Shown piece after piece: positions 34,540 to 45,415 of a stretch of DNA of 64,000 bases. Every line of letters begins with the position of its first letter. Position 1 is the stretch's first letter. The notes beneath the pieces are model-generated. The model searched no databases, was not told where the DNA came from, and saw nothing but the letters and a program-made list of their open reading frames with translations. The stretch spans positions 2,356,001-2,420,000 of the forward strand of contig CP123443.1 of assembly GCA_029867005.1 (NCBI GenBank), given 5' to 3'. This DNA comes from Candidatus Haliotispira prima (lineage in GTDB: Bacteria; Spirochaetota; Spirochaetia; SP-2023). A program made the position numbers and the translations under genes.

Positions 34540-34795
34540 AAACGCTACATTGTTTCAAGTGTACGAAATTAGAACCTTATACTTCTATCAAATCTACCTC
34601 CTTATTATACAAATTTTTTATAGATATTAAATAATTCAAAAAGAAATAAATAAATTTTCAATAATATATCTAACTTATGTTACAAAATAGAATAACCGTA
34701 TTGAAACTTTCGCTGACCTTAGGGGTGGCCCGCAGTTACTTGTTTCCCATTTGGACACACAAAGAAGATTCCAACTTTAATTGTGTTGAAGAAGT
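34540..34795 (+). pseudogene. Decayed XRE-family HTH unit, copy 7
   Basis: LQNRITVLKLSLTLGVARSY is readable, followed by a frameshift in TTTCCCATTTGGACACACAA and a truncated IVLKK end. This unit is the immediate downstream neighbour of the intact 16S gene, so it is the likely template order of the repeat: HTH relic, terminator, spacer, 16S end. Confidence 0.6.
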
Positions 34796-34799
34796 CTCG

Positions 34800-34841
34800 A
34801 AACAGAAACGCCCCGGTCAAATGACCGGGGCGTTTCTGTTT
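34800..34841. terminator. 16S rRNA / XRE terminator
   Basis: 19-bp perfect stem (AAACAGAAACGCCCCGGTC and complement) with loop AAAT. It lies 98 bases beyond the 16S 3' end, so 16S transcription is likely to stop here with no 23S gene following. Confidence 0.85.
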
Positions 34842-34938
34842 TCTAAAAGATAAAAGAGAGTAAGGAAGACATGACATTTTCGACAGCTAAGGAGGCTGTC
34901 TGTTTTGAAGTGTACAAACTCCATTGCCCTTTCACTTT

Positions 34939-36508
<1,570 letters not shown>

Positions 36509-36659
36509 AACCGGCCGAAGCCGGCAAAGTTTATCCTTTTTCATGACAGGCATCCTTGCAAACCGAAGTTACACAAGAACGCACTGCACAAGCGTCATGT
36601 CTTCCCTACTCTTCTCTATGTCAATGAACTGCACCAAGCATGGCTGCAATGTGTGCGGT

Positions 36660-36687
36660 ACTATAGTCGGATCTTATTTCCTGTCAA
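36660..36687 (-). promoter_or_regulatory. 16S rRNA promoter
   Basis: On the minus strand TTGACA (36687-36682) and TATAGT (36665-36660), spacing 16. The predicted leader is about 145 bases. The rest of 36509-36844 holds no gene. Confidence 0.7.
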
Positions 36688-36844
36688 GTGCAACTTCCAA
36701 AAATCTGTGTTATTGCCGTATTTTATTGATTATTCGGACATATCTATTTACATTACCAATAAATAAAATATTAAGAGGAACGAGCCGGGCAATTAGATCT
36801 GCGGCAAAAAAGGGGGGGGTGACACCGGCAACACCGGCAAAGAT

Positions 36845-39286
36845 TTAGGCGGATGCCTGCGCCGGATTCGTACCGGTAACCTGAAAATGAGCCTCGCGCC
36901 GGCTCAAATTCACGCTTTTGAGCTGAACTTCCAGCTCTTGGTTCAAAGACAACGCCTGCCTGGAAAAAATTACCGTTTCGATGCCAACTTCCGGAAGGCT
37001 GCACAGAGCCCTGCAACCCGAATTCGGCCGCGAGCCTCCTCCCTGGTCCCGCCCTCCCCGAACATCCAGGACGATAGCTTTGTACAAGCGTTTTTTGCCC
37101 TCTTGACGTAAATACAGCATCTGCCAGTGCTGCTGTGAACAACGCTGAGCTGCGTTCACTCGACTAACCTGCATTTCCGCTTGCGCTGTACAATACAATA
37201 ATTCATCCGTCTTCAGGGGCCGCACCGGGCGGCCCTCGGCCTGCAACAAAAAAGCGTGCAATTGCTGATGGGTCAACAGGTCAAGATAACGGCGCAGCGG
37301 ACTGGTACCCCGCGTGTACATCGGCACGCCGATGCAGGAGTGGTGCTGCGCTTCACTGCGCACTGTGCTGGGTGACATCGACTTGCGGGCCAAAAACATA
37401 TTCGCCATCGAATCGAGCGGCGGCAGAACATCTTTAGGAGGGGCCTGGCACAGGAAAGCAATAGGCAGTCGACGCTCATGGGCAAATCGGGCCATACCGG
37501 CACCGGCCATCAACATGGCCTCGGCCACCAAGTCACGCGAAGGCGTGTTAGGCAAAGGTTCGACTTGGATCGGATCGCCGGCCACCACCTTTGTGTTATA
37601 CATATTAAAATGCACAGAGCCGTTGCTCCGGCGCGACTGCTCGTGAGCCTGACAAAGATTGCGTATCTGCTTCAGTGGGTGCGATTCATCCTCTGCCAGC
37701 AATCGGTCCGCCTGCCCGTAGCTGATGCGCCGGACCCTGACCCATGAACGACAAAGGTCCAGCACTTCGACCGTAGGTCTCAGCCCGGAGGAAGACTTAC
37801 CCGAAGACTTATCTAAAGACTCTTCGGAAGATTTATCGGACAAGGATCGGGCCGCTTGCAATTCGGATGGCAGGACACGGACTTTGACCGACAAGGCCAT
37901 GCTGACCGCTTGCAGCCCCAAACCCAGAATTTGCACCAATTCTCGGGGCAACATGGCCGAAACCCCTTCCGGGGTATAGACTGTAGCACCACGCTGCATG
38001 GATTCATTGGCCAGTGGGCTGCCAAAAGGCAGCAGACTGGCAGGGTCGGCAATGTGGACCCACAAGGCAGCATCATCTTCCAGGCTGACAGCATCGTCCG
38101 GGTCGGTGCTCCAAGGGTCATCAATGGCCCAGGAACAAAGCCTGGTGAGATCGCGCCGCCCCCCGCAGTACCACAAGTCACCGGCAGAATTCTCGGAGCC
38201 CGGGCCGGGCCCGGCAACAATCTCCGCATCAATGTCTGTATCAACCGGAATCGCCTCCGAAATCGTAGCTGCTCCCGTCCAAAAATCCGGCTTTGCAGTC
38301 TCACTCAAATCCGACTCCGGCAAATCCTGTTCCGGATAGCGCAGCACCTGCCCGGAACAGAACTGCCCGACAACCTGCTCCAAAGCTTGCAATAATGCCT
38401 TCGGCACCCCTTCCTGCAAGGACGAGTTACCGTTCTCCGGCTCTTCCGAGTCGCAAAGACCGAGACCATTTAACGCGGCCCGATAACCTTCCCACAGTTG
38501 CTGCCATTGTGGTACCAGTACCTGCCCGTCTCCGTCCAACTGTTCCGGTTTGGGAGCCTCCCCGGCAACCCGGCTGCGGCGCAAATAAGGGTTGAGACGC
38601 TCATTCCACAATTGCTGACACAGCAGCCATTCGTGAGCATTTTCCGGGCAGGACTCCAGCTTGATCTCCCGAAACAGCCGGCAACTCTGCTTCTCGCCAT
38701 AGGCGATAGCTTCAATCTCTTCAATGAAGGGTCGATCTTCGTCACTATATTGGCCATCCCGGTAATGCCGGTAGAAATTCTGCCAACGTTCAGCCTCCTG
38801 TTGCTTACGCTGTTTGCGCTCCAACTCTTCGCTGACATCCTCGCTGCTGCGCACCATAATCTCATCGGGCCGACCCTTAAAGTAAGGAGTCTCATTAATC
38901 AGGCAAAAAGCGTTATATAATTCACAAGGCCCCGAACCGGAAAATACGGCTTCGGCCAAGTCGACCAAACTGCAACCGGACCCCATTTCGCGGAGCAGCT
39001 TCCAGCCATCTTCCAGCTCCTCACGGCTGAGCCTCCGGGTTAGCTCTCCCAGCCGGTTAATAGCGGAGGAAGCATTGCCAATACTGCCGGAAAGCAGTTG
39101 GATGTCTTTCAGCCTCACGCTGACTTTCTTATTGCTCTCGGTTTGGATTTGCAGTTTGACCTGCTTCTTTTCCATGCTTATATCGCTGACAATAGCCGCC
39201 TCGCTCCGATACAAAGCAAACGAACCAATTTCCAACTTCGCTTCAGGGTGAAGACGCAATGAATCTTCGTCAAAATTTCCGAACAT
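36845..39286 (-). CDS. RNB-domain exoribonuclease (RNase II/R family)
   Basis: 813 residues, a 3'-5' exoribonuclease for mRNA decay. The catalytic loop AIDDPWSTDPDDAVSLEDDA supplies the Asp cluster of RNase II/R, followed by LWVHIADPASLL. The C-terminal part of the RNB domain has YTRGTSPLRRYLDLLTHQQL with the conserved Arg. The N-terminal 350 residues are divergent with no clear cold-shock domain; a Ser/Lys-rich insertion (SDKSSEESLDKSSGKSSSG) interrupts the RNB domain. The C-terminal S1-like region is short. Transcribed towards the 16S gene. Confidence 0.88.
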   Translation of the reverse strand: MFGNFDEDSLRLHPEAKLEIGSFALYRSEAAIVSDISMEKKQVKLQIQTESNKKVSVRLKDIQLLSGSIGNASSAINRLGELTRRLSREELEDGWKLLREMGSGCSLVDLAEAVFSGSGPCELYNAFCLINETPYFKGRPDEIMVRSSEDVSEELERKQRKQQEAERWQNFYRHYRDGQYSDEDRPFIEEIEAIAYGEKQSCRLFREIKLESCPENAHEWLLCQQLWNERLNPYLRRSRVAGEAPKPEQLDGDGQVLVPQWQQLWEGYRAALNGLGLCDSEEPENGNSSLQEGVPKALLQALEQVVGQFCSGQVLRYPEQDLPESDLSETAKPDFWTGAATISEAIPVDTDIDAEIVAGPGPGSENSAGDLWYCGGRRDLTRLCSWAIDDPWSTDPDDAVSLEDDAALWVHIADPASLLPFGSPLANESMQRGATVYTPEGVSAMLPRELVQILGLGLQAVSMALSVKVRVLPSELQAARSLSDKSSEESLDKSSGKSSSGLRPTVEVLDLCRSWVRVRRISYGQADRLLAEDESHPLKQIRNLCQAHEQSRRSNGSVHFNMYNTKVVAGDPIQVEPLPNTPSRDLVAEAMLMAGAGMARFAHERRLPIAFLCQAPPKDVLPPLDSMANMFLARKSMSPSTVRSEAQHHSCIGVPMYTRGTSPLRRYLDLLTHQQLHAFLLQAEGRPVRPLKTDELLYCTAQAEMQVSRVNAAQRCSQQHWQMLYLRQEGKKRLYKAIVLDVRGGRDQGGGSRPNSGCRALCSLPEVGIETVIFSRQALSLNQELEVQLKSVNLSRREAHFQVTGTNPAQASA

Positions 39287-39431
39287 AGGGCCGATTGTAT
39301 TGGCAATTCTTTGTTTCGGCTACTTCGGCCCGGCTCGGACTACCGGAAATTTCCGGACGACTCTTAAACGGCTCTTGAACAACTATCGGACAACTATTGA
39401 GCCACTCTTAGGAAAGAGCTTTGGCAGTCGG

Positions 39432-39460
39432 TTGGAATTCCGCCGGAAGCTCCTTATAAT
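39432..39460 (+). promoter_or_regulatory. Promoter of dedA-lspA gene group
   Basis: TTGGAA (39432-39437) and TATAAT (39455-39460), spacing 17, about 120 bases before the DedA start. The remaining 39287-39586 region holds nothing else that I can support. Confidence 0.6.
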
Positions 39461-39586
39461 CAGTCCAACAAACATAAACAGATTCGAAAAAGGCGGTATT
39501 CATCTGTATGAACCGGATTCCCCACGTTATCCTCATTCTCCACGGGCTCCGAACTATGACGACTGTATCGGAACCGGAGTAACTCC

Positions 39587-40384
39587 ATGCAGGAATCGCT
39601 TGCTAACTTGCTGACCCAATACGCTGCGATAGCACCGCTAATTGTATTTCTGGCCTTGGTCATAGCGGCATTTAACATACCCATTTCTGAAGATTTGACC
39701 GTAATTGCCGCCGGAGCGTTCATCGCCGCAATGGCCTCCCATCAGACTTCGGGGATTTTACGGCCAAGTATTTTGATGCATGTGGCCCTGATTTCCGGTG
39801 CCGTTAGCGGCGACATGGTTTCTTATGCCATGGGCCGCAAAATTGGCAGACCCTTGCTCGAAAAACGATTCTTCCGGCGGGTGATGCCACCACACAGGTT
39901 GGAATTCCTGAGCAGGCATTTTGCCAAGCACTCCGCCCTGACTATATTGCTTGGCCGCCTGATACCCTTTGGTATACGCAATGCCATTTCCCTGTTTGCC
40001 GGAATTGCCCGCCTGCCCGCCTGGAAATTTCTGCTGCTGGATACAATTCCCAGTTCGTTCAGCATCTCGATCATCTACTTCCTCAGCAGGCACTATAGCC
40101 ACCATCTGTTGCAAAATATACGTACCGTTCAAAAAACCCTCCTGCTGATTTTGCTGCTGTTCATCGGCTACATGGCCTTTCGCATATATTCCTCGGCCAA
40201 ACGGAGCCGGGCAGCCTCCCCTGCCCGGCTCAACAAAGAAACCCGCCCGCCCGGTGTCCATACCGGCGTCCATGCCGATGTCAGTCCGGAGCGCGGGAGT
40301 ACAAATGACCGGAGCATAAACAGCATCAATACAACAGAGGAAAATGAGCGTAGTCCCGAAAGAAAGACGGGGACGACCGAGTAG
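39587..40384 (+). CDS. DedA-family membrane protein
   Basis: 265 residues. The family core SGAVSGDMVSYAMGRKIGRP and then FFAKHSALTILLGRLIPFGIRN-type motif (HSALTILLGRLIPFG) is present, with four to five helices. DedA proteins act as lipid scramblases or undecaprenyl-phosphate flippases and support membrane homeostasis. The last 70 residues are a polar, Arg/Pro-rich cytoplasmic tail unlike most members. Confidence 0.88.
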   Translation: MQESLANLLTQYAAIAPLIVFLALVIAAFNIPISEDLTVIAAGAFIAAMASHQTSGILRPSILMHVALISGAVSGDMVSYAMGRKIGRPLLEKRFFRRVMPPHRLEFLSRHFAKHSALTILLGRLIPFGIRNAISLFAGIARLPAWKFLLLDTIPSSFSISIIYFLSRHYSHHLLQNIRTVQKTLLLILLLFIGYMAFRIYSSAKRSRAASPARLNKETRPPGVHTGVHADVSPERGSTNDRSINSINTTEENERSPERKTGTTE

Positions 40385-40517
40385 GCAGTTTTTGGAGCTG
40401 CCCGGAAAAACGGGCCGGAACAAGTTGAGCAAAACCGGCAGCCTGCCTACACTTTTAGGCACGTCATAAGCAACGTTACGCATCGGTGTGCCGATGCCTC
40501 AAGCGTTTAGAGGGGAC

Positions 40518-41393
40518 ATGACAATGGCAACGGCAACGGCAACGGATGTGACGAATGGCCCCGTGCATTCGTCAGCGGACGAGTATCCGCACTTGGAAGA
40601 ACTTGTCCTGCATCTGGACGGGGAATTACAGTGCAGCGAGTTTCGGAGCGTGGACAGGTCCCTAAATGGGCTGCAAGTCGGCGATACCCGATGTCCCGCA
40701 GGTCACATGGGTCAAACCGGCCAAGTGCGCCGAGTGCGCAAAATCGCCGCCGCAGTAGATGCCTCTCTGGAAAGTTTTGAACGCGCAGCTGATTTGGCTG
40801 CGGATTTGCTGATTGTGCATCACGGTATTTTCTGGGGTCAGTGCGGCCCTGTTGTCGGGCCCGATTATCAACGTATGGCTTTTCTGACGGAAAAACGACT
40901 GGCTCTGTACGCCGCCCACCTGCCGCTGGATGCCCACATGCAGTACGGCAACAATATCCACTTGGCCGAACGTCTTGGCTTGCAGGATATTTGCGGTTTT
41001 GCATCCTACAAAGGCCGCAACATCGGCTGCGCCGGCAAATTTGCCGAGGCGCAGAGCATGGATGATGTTTGCCAAGCTCTCGATGCCCCGGAAAATGCCC
41101 TGCGACTGGAATTTTCCCGCAAAGGGAAAGCGGAGAGTATCGAGACGGTGGGCATCGTTTCCGGAGCCGGAGCCTTGGCCATCGGTGAAGCGGCCGCCAA
41201 AGGCTACGATTTGCTACTGACCGGAGAGATTTCTCACCAGCACTACCATGCGGCGAAAGAACTGGGCCTGAGTATTTTAGCCATAGGCCACTACCGTAGT
41301 GAAATGGGGGGGGTCATGCGTCTGCTGGGAATGCTGAAAGAACACTACCCTTCCATTACTACGGATTTTATTGATCTGCCCACCGGGCTGTGA
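40518..41393 (+). CDS. NIF3-like dinuclear metal-centre protein
   Basis: 291 residues. The metal ligands are visible: DLLIVHHGIFWG (HHG), AHLPLDAH, and the C-terminal GEISHQHYHAAKELG and AIGHYRSE. This is the YbgI/NIF3 family, sometimes called GTP cyclohydrolase I type 2; its true role is uncertain, possibly in nucleic-acid or cofactor metabolism. ATG 40518 is preceded by GAGGGG; the upstream ATG 40488 lacks a site. The N-terminus has a short Ala/Thr repeat. Confidence 0.9.
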   Translation: MTMATATATDVTNGPVHSSADEYPHLEELVLHLDGELQCSEFRSVDRSLNGLQVGDTRCPAGHMGQTGQVRRVRKIAAAVDASLESFERAADLAADLLIVHHGIFWGQCGPVVGPDYQRMAFLTEKRLALYAAHLPLDAHMQYGNNIHLAERLGLQDICGFASYKGRNIGCAGKFAEAQSMDDVCQALDAPENALRLEFSRKGKAESIETVGIVSGAGALAIGEAAAKGYDLLLTGEISHQHYHAAKELGLSILAIGHYRSEMGGVMRLLGMLKEHYPSITTDFIDLPTGL

Positions 41394-41411
41394 CAGGTAA
41401 GGTTTGAGCCC

Positions 41412-42179
41412 ATGACAAGACAGGACAGGCCGCAGGCCGAAATCCTCCAAATAGTAAAAGGTGCCAAAAATGCCAAAGGTTCAAAGAGCCTCAAGGGCAT
41501 AAATGGCGCAGGCAAAATAAAGACAGCCGGAGGCTCCGGAAATTTGACTGGCGATACGAGGCTGCGCCGGTTGGTCTTCCTTTGGACCTTGGGTATTATT
41601 TTTGTCGACCAACTGAGTAAATACTACATAGTGGCCAACGTGCCGCTCAATGATTTTCACAACCCGTATTTCAGCATGTGGAATGGCTATCTCAACATCA
41701 TTCATGTGCGCAACCCGGCCATCGCTTTCAGCATAGGCAGCGGCTTGCCGACTATTTTAAAAACCATACTGTTTAAGTTCCTTCCGCTGATTGTCCTGCT
41801 GTATATAACCTATATTGTGGCCAAAGACAGATACTTACATAAAACCCAACGCGTTTGTCTGGCCGTAATTATCGGTGGGGGCGTGGGCAACATGATCGAC
41901 CGATTTTTTCGTCCTCTGGGCGTAGTGGATTTTGTTGACACGGACTTTATAAACATCGATATCGACTGGGCGATTTTCCGCTACAGCATGTACCGCTGGC
42001 CAACCTATAACGTTGCGGATGCATCTGTTTTGGTTGGCATGATTATTTTAGTCGTGTACACGATGTTCTTTATTTCAAAGCAAGAACGCGCCTTTCTGCT
42101 GGACCATGTCGGGCAAGTGCGGCCAGAGTCCCAAAAGTCCCAAGATCAAAATGCGCAAAAGAATGCGCGCAAGAAATGA
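41412..42179 (+). CDS. lspA: Lipoprotein signal peptidase (signal peptidase II)
   Basis: 255 residues. Cleaves lipoprotein precursors before the lipid-modified cysteine, which is essential for the many lipoproteins in this window. Conserved blocks: FVDQLSKYYIV, RNPAIAFSIG, GGGVGNMIDRFF with the first catalytic Asp, and YNVADASVLVG with the second. A 45-residue basic Gly/Lys-rich N-terminal extension and a polar C-terminal tail make it longer than usual (about 160). It follows the NIF3-like gene by 18 bases. Confidence 0.92.
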   Translation: MTRQDRPQAEILQIVKGAKNAKGSKSLKGINGAGKIKTAGGSGNLTGDTRLRRLVFLWTLGIIFVDQLSKYYIVANVPLNDFHNPYFSMWNGYLNIIHVRNPAIAFSIGSGLPTILKTILFKFLPLIVLLYITYIVAKDRYLHKTQRVCLAVIIGGGVGNMIDRFFRPLGVVDFVDTDFINIDIDWAIFRYSMYRWPTYNVADASVLVGMIILVVYTMFFISKQERAFLLDHVGQVRPESQKSQDQNAQKNARKK

Positions 42180-42333
42180 GAACCGCAATAGAATAGCAAC
42201 ATTGATATAGGCCCAAATACGGAAGCGAATCGGCAAAAACCGAGGCGAATTGATCCGGGTAATGAAAAGGAGGTTTGACTGAAGGAAAACAACATTTCAG
42301 CAAAATAGATTTTATTTTCTGTCAGGAGGGGAA

Positions 42334-42651
42334 ATGAACAGAAAAATAAAATACTTATTCTTTTTGGTTAGTTTTATTACAACCAATACCGCCATCTTAA
42401 TCTTGATGGTGCCGGGTTGTATCACACTCTGTGAATTCGTATTTTCTAAAATTCAGGTTGCGTCCGGGATTCGGTCTTGGAACACGTCCGAGGCCCTGTT
42501 TTGGGGTAGCAGTATTGCCAATGTCTTGGGCCTTCTGCTCGGCGGAGCTATATCAGTGGCGATATACTGTAAACTATACCGTTACGCAGAAGAGAAATGG
42601 TATATTCATCGAATTTTTGATTTCAGTCGGAAAAATAGTTTGGGTCCGTAG
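42334..42651 (+). CDS. Small membrane protein, unknown
   Basis: 105 residues with two hydrophobic helices (about 7-30 and 55-78) and a basic C-terminus. A good ribosome site CAGGAGGGG precedes ATG 42334. No family recognised. It is convergent with recA across a shared terminator. Confidence 0.55.
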   Translation: MNRKIKYLFFLVSFITTNTAILILMVPGCITLCEFVFSKIQVASGIRSWNTSEALFWGSSIANVLGLLLGGAISVAIYCKLYRYAEEKWYIHRIFDFSRKNSLGP

Positions 42652-42720
42652 CAAACATATAGAAAAAGCATACCGAAAGCATTTGGATCCACAAAAAAAG
42701 AAAGGGAAAACAAAAAAGAA

Positions 42721-42782
42721 AATAAAAGGCAGAAGAAACAGGTACATCGGACATTCCGATCCTTCTTCTGCCTTTTATTTTT
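42721..42782. terminator. Bidirectional terminator of recA
   Basis: 16-bp perfect outer stem (AATAAAAGGCAGAAGA and complement) with an inner ATCGG/CCGAT stem, A-rich on one side and T-rich on the other. Confidence 0.85.
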
Positions 42783-42819
42783 TGCGTACTCTTTTGCCTA
42801 TTTTTTGCTCACTCTTCGC

Positions 42820-43977
42820 TTACTCTTTGCTTTCCATCTCCAACGATTCATCGTCTTCGGGCATATTTGCCTCCGCTTTTTTCGGCACTTTCTTCGCCGC
42901 AGGGGCGGTGCCCTTGCCCTCGTCCACAGCCTTCGTTTCAAACAGCTTTTGGCGCACAGCAGTTTCGAGCCCCGCAGCCAATTCCGGATTTTCGGAGAGG
43001 AACTGAATCACGTTATCCCGGCCTTGGCCGATTTTTTCCTCGCCTTTTTCGGTGATGCGGGAAAACCAACTGCCGCTCTTCTTGATCAATTCGCACTTTA
43101 GGGCTGCATCTACCAGGCAACCCAAGGCCGAAATGCCTTTGCCAAAGATGATGTCGAACTCACACTTGCGGAACGGCGGGGCCACTTTATTCTTGACCAC
43201 TTTGACGCGCACGCGATTGCCGTAGGCCTCATCGGTTCCTTTGGACAGGGTTTCTATGCGGCGCACGTCCAGACGTACGGAACAGTAGAACTTCAGAGCG
43301 TTGCCCCCGGCCGTAGTCTCCGGGCTGCCGAACATCACCCCGATCTTCATGCGAATTTGGTTGATAAAAAACACAATGCAGCCGGACTTGGAGATATTGG
43401 CCGTCAGCTTGCGCAGGGCCTGACTCATCAGGCGGGCTTGCAATCCCACGTGGGAATCACCCATTTCGCCGGTGATTTCCGCACTGGGTGTCAGAGCCGC
43501 GACCGAGTCGATCACCACCAGGTCCACGGCACCGGAACGCACCAAGGTATCGGCAATTTCCAGGGCCTGCTCGCCGCTGTCGGGTTGAGAGACCCAGAGG
43601 TCTTCAATCTTCAGACCCAGCTTCTTGGCGTACTGCGGGTCGAGGGCGTGCTCCGCATCAATGAAAGCGGCGGTTCCGCCCTGCTTCTGGCACTCCGCGA
43701 TGGCATGAAGAGTCAAGGTCGTCTTCCCCGAAGACTCCGGGCCGTACACTTCGATGATGCGGCCTTTCGGATAGCCTCCCACCCCCAAGGCCTCGTCCAG
43801 CAGTATCGAGCCGCTGGGAATCACTTCGACTTCCAGCTTCTGGTCTTCGCTCATGCGCATCAGCGAACCTTTGCCGTACTGCTTCTCAATTTGTTCCAGG
43901 ACCACGCCCAAAGCCTTATTCTTTTCTTCTTTCGTTTCCAGGCTGACCACACTCTGTATTGCTGCTTTTTTCGCCAT
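42820..43977 (-). CDS. recA: Recombinase RecA
   Basis: 385 residues. Walker [12 protein letters not shown], the [11 protein letters not shown] Walker B, the L1/L2 loops ([20 protein letters not shown] and GGNALKFY) and the C-terminal domain with acidic tail are intact. ATG 43977 follows CAGGAG. Catalyses strand exchange and would be needed for recombination between the lipoprotein repeats that follow. An SOS box is not evident. The upstream 44041-44110 segment has short imperfect repeats of AAGCGATAAAAC/AAGCGGAGAAAC. Confidence 0.98.
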   Translation of the reverse strand: MAKKAAIQSVVSLETKEEKNKALGVVLEQIEKQYGKGSLMRMSEDQKLEVEVIPSGSILLDEALGVGGYPKGRIIEVYGPESSGKTTLTLHAIAECQKQGGTAAFIDAEHALDPQYAKKLGLKIEDLWVSQPDSGEQALEIADTLVRSGAVDLVVIDSVAALTPSAEITGEMGDSHVGLQARLMSQALRKLTANISKSGCIVFFINQIRMKIGVMFGSPETTAGGNALKFYCSVRLDVRRIETLSKGTDEAYGNRVRVKVVKNKVAPPFRKCEFDIIFGKGISALGCLVDAALKCELIKKSGSWFSRITEKGEEKIGQGRDNVIQFLSENPELAAGLETAVRQKLFETKAVDEGKGTAPAAKKVPKKAEANMPEDDESLEMESKE

Positions 43978-44172
43978 GCTATACTCCTGTCGTTCCTTAT
44001 TTGGGCACTCCGCCACACCTGGTAAAAGGCCGATTTTCATAAAATCAAGCGATAAAACCGAGCGATAAAATCAAACGGAGAAACCAGGCGGAGAAACCAA
44101 GCGGAGAAATATAGAGCTTTTTATCGTTTGGTGCAAATGACCCCGCCGGGCTTGTGCGGAAACACCCGCCCT

Positions 44173-45265
44173 CTACTCGCTTATGATTTTTATATGATAG
44201 ACAACCTCAGTGGTTGACTGCTGTACCCCGCTCCAGTAGTCCGCTTGGGTCACCTTTCTTTCGGGGGAAGCTATAAATACAGTAGAAGCAAGTGTATTGG
44301 CATCCAGTTTTAAAGCATAGAAATATACTCCCGATAGTGCAGTTCCACAACCGGAAATGCCGCAACCTCCTCGCAGAGTATTATTCTCATAATAATTGAT
44401 AGGGCGATTTGGTTTAGCTGTATCAGTTGCATAAGGGATCAGCATAATTTCTTCGGGTTTTCGTTCTATTTTAAGAGGTACTGCTACAGAAATAGCTATT
44501 CTTTCAGACTCTATTACTTTCCGGTCTGCAGAAGTAAGTACTACAGTTTTCACCAACCCTCCCATATAGGCTATAAGCCCTTCTGAGCCTGTCTCTCCGT
44601 CAGAAAAAGATTTGGTGGTAAAAGTTTTTTCCAATATTGTATCTTCGTCATACACCCTTATTTTGTAAGACGTGTTTTCCTGCAATATATCGGTGGTTTC
44701 AAAATTCGTATCGCTGGCTGTAGCTTCGTCAACAAACGGAATATCCGTGCTGCCGGAGGCAAGCTCGTACGCCGTGCCCTCGTGCAGGAACATAAACACA
44801 TCTCTGGACTTTTTAGCCGCTGTGAATTTTCTGGTGATATAGCCTTTTTTTGTTTCTGCCTCTGCCTTGGAAGGACTGCTGTCCGTTGGCGTTAGGAGGA
44901 ATCCTATCGTTTTGTCTGCGGACACATTGAGGTCATTTACCGTAAAATGAACGTAGTGCAGGCCCGAATAATTGACTGTAATGGATTTTGTGGGGCTCGG
45001 TGCCGCAGGCGGATCACTGGTTTCGGACAGCGGTACGCAGCCGGACAGAACCAAATGAATAAGAAGAATGGAAAAAAAGCAGAAAAAGGAGAAAAACGGA
45101 AAGAGTTTAGCAAGTGTCGGTTTATTTAGCCCTAAAAAAAGATAAAATGACTGTATATATATTCTAGTATTGGTATGGATATTGGATATTGGATATTGGA
45201 TATTGGATATTGGATATTATACCGTTTGGTCGATCAAGAGTCAACAGTGCCTTTTGATATTTCAT
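44173..45265 (-). CDS. Phase-variable lipoprotein A (out of frame as read)
   Basis: A GGAGG site and ATG 45265 open a frame (MKYQKALLTLDRPNG...) that enters six GGATATT units (complement strand) and stops at a TAG just beyond. The lipoprotein frame is offset by one base; with five units the product would be about 361 residues. It contains a long polar N-region, a very hydrophobic Phe-rich segment, the lipobox LVLSGC and a mature domain beginning VPLSETSDPP. No ATG, GTG or TTG start lies in the lipoprotein frame before the signal sequence; a TTG at 45054 is inside the lipobox region. The mature part has no recognised fold. Closest relative is copy B. Surface exposure is inferred. Confidence 0.7.
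45177..45218 (-). repeat. GGATATT x6, lipoprotein A
   Basis: Six exact units within the 5' coding region; five would restore frame. Confidence 0.97.
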
Positions 45266-45300
45266 AAGGAAATTCCTCCAAGATATTTTGAATTTTATCT

Positions 45301-45329
45301 ATTGTATATTCATTTAGGGCGAAGTGCAA
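45301..45329 (-). promoter_or_regulatory. Promoter P1, lipoprotein A
   Basis: Minus strand TTGCAC-17-TACAAT, 36 bases before ATG 45265. Confidence 0.55.
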
Positions 45330-45380
45330 GGGGGTACAATTTACGGAAGGAGCAGCCAGCCGGGTAGAGTCTCCCTCCGG

Positions 45381-45405
45381 TGTTCCCGCACAAGTCCGGC
45401 GGGAA
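45381..45405 (-). terminator. Hairpin after lipoprotein B
   Basis: GTTCCCGC / GCGGGAAC stem, 11 bases beyond the stop of copy B on the minus strand. No T run. Confidence 0.35.
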
Positions 45406-45415
45406 CACCCGCCCT

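Noticed and set aside
7690-34900. Integron with attC cassettes
   Set aside because: Single-gene cassettes with common repeats suggested it, but the repeats contain a 16S tail and HTH relic rather than attC core sites, and no integron integrase is seen.
7600-34900. Prophage
   Set aside because: No integrase, terminase, portal, capsid or lysis gene is present; only isolated defence-like and transport genes.
44041-44110. Promoter-proximal repeats before recA as an SOS operator
   Set aside because: The short AAGCG(A/G)-type repeats are direct rather than dyad-symmetric and do not resemble a LexA site that I recognise.
45052-45054. TTG within the lipobox region as the start of lipoprotein A (and the same in B-H)
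   Set aside because: It would begin four residues before the lipid-modified Cys and discard the hydrophobic signal segment.
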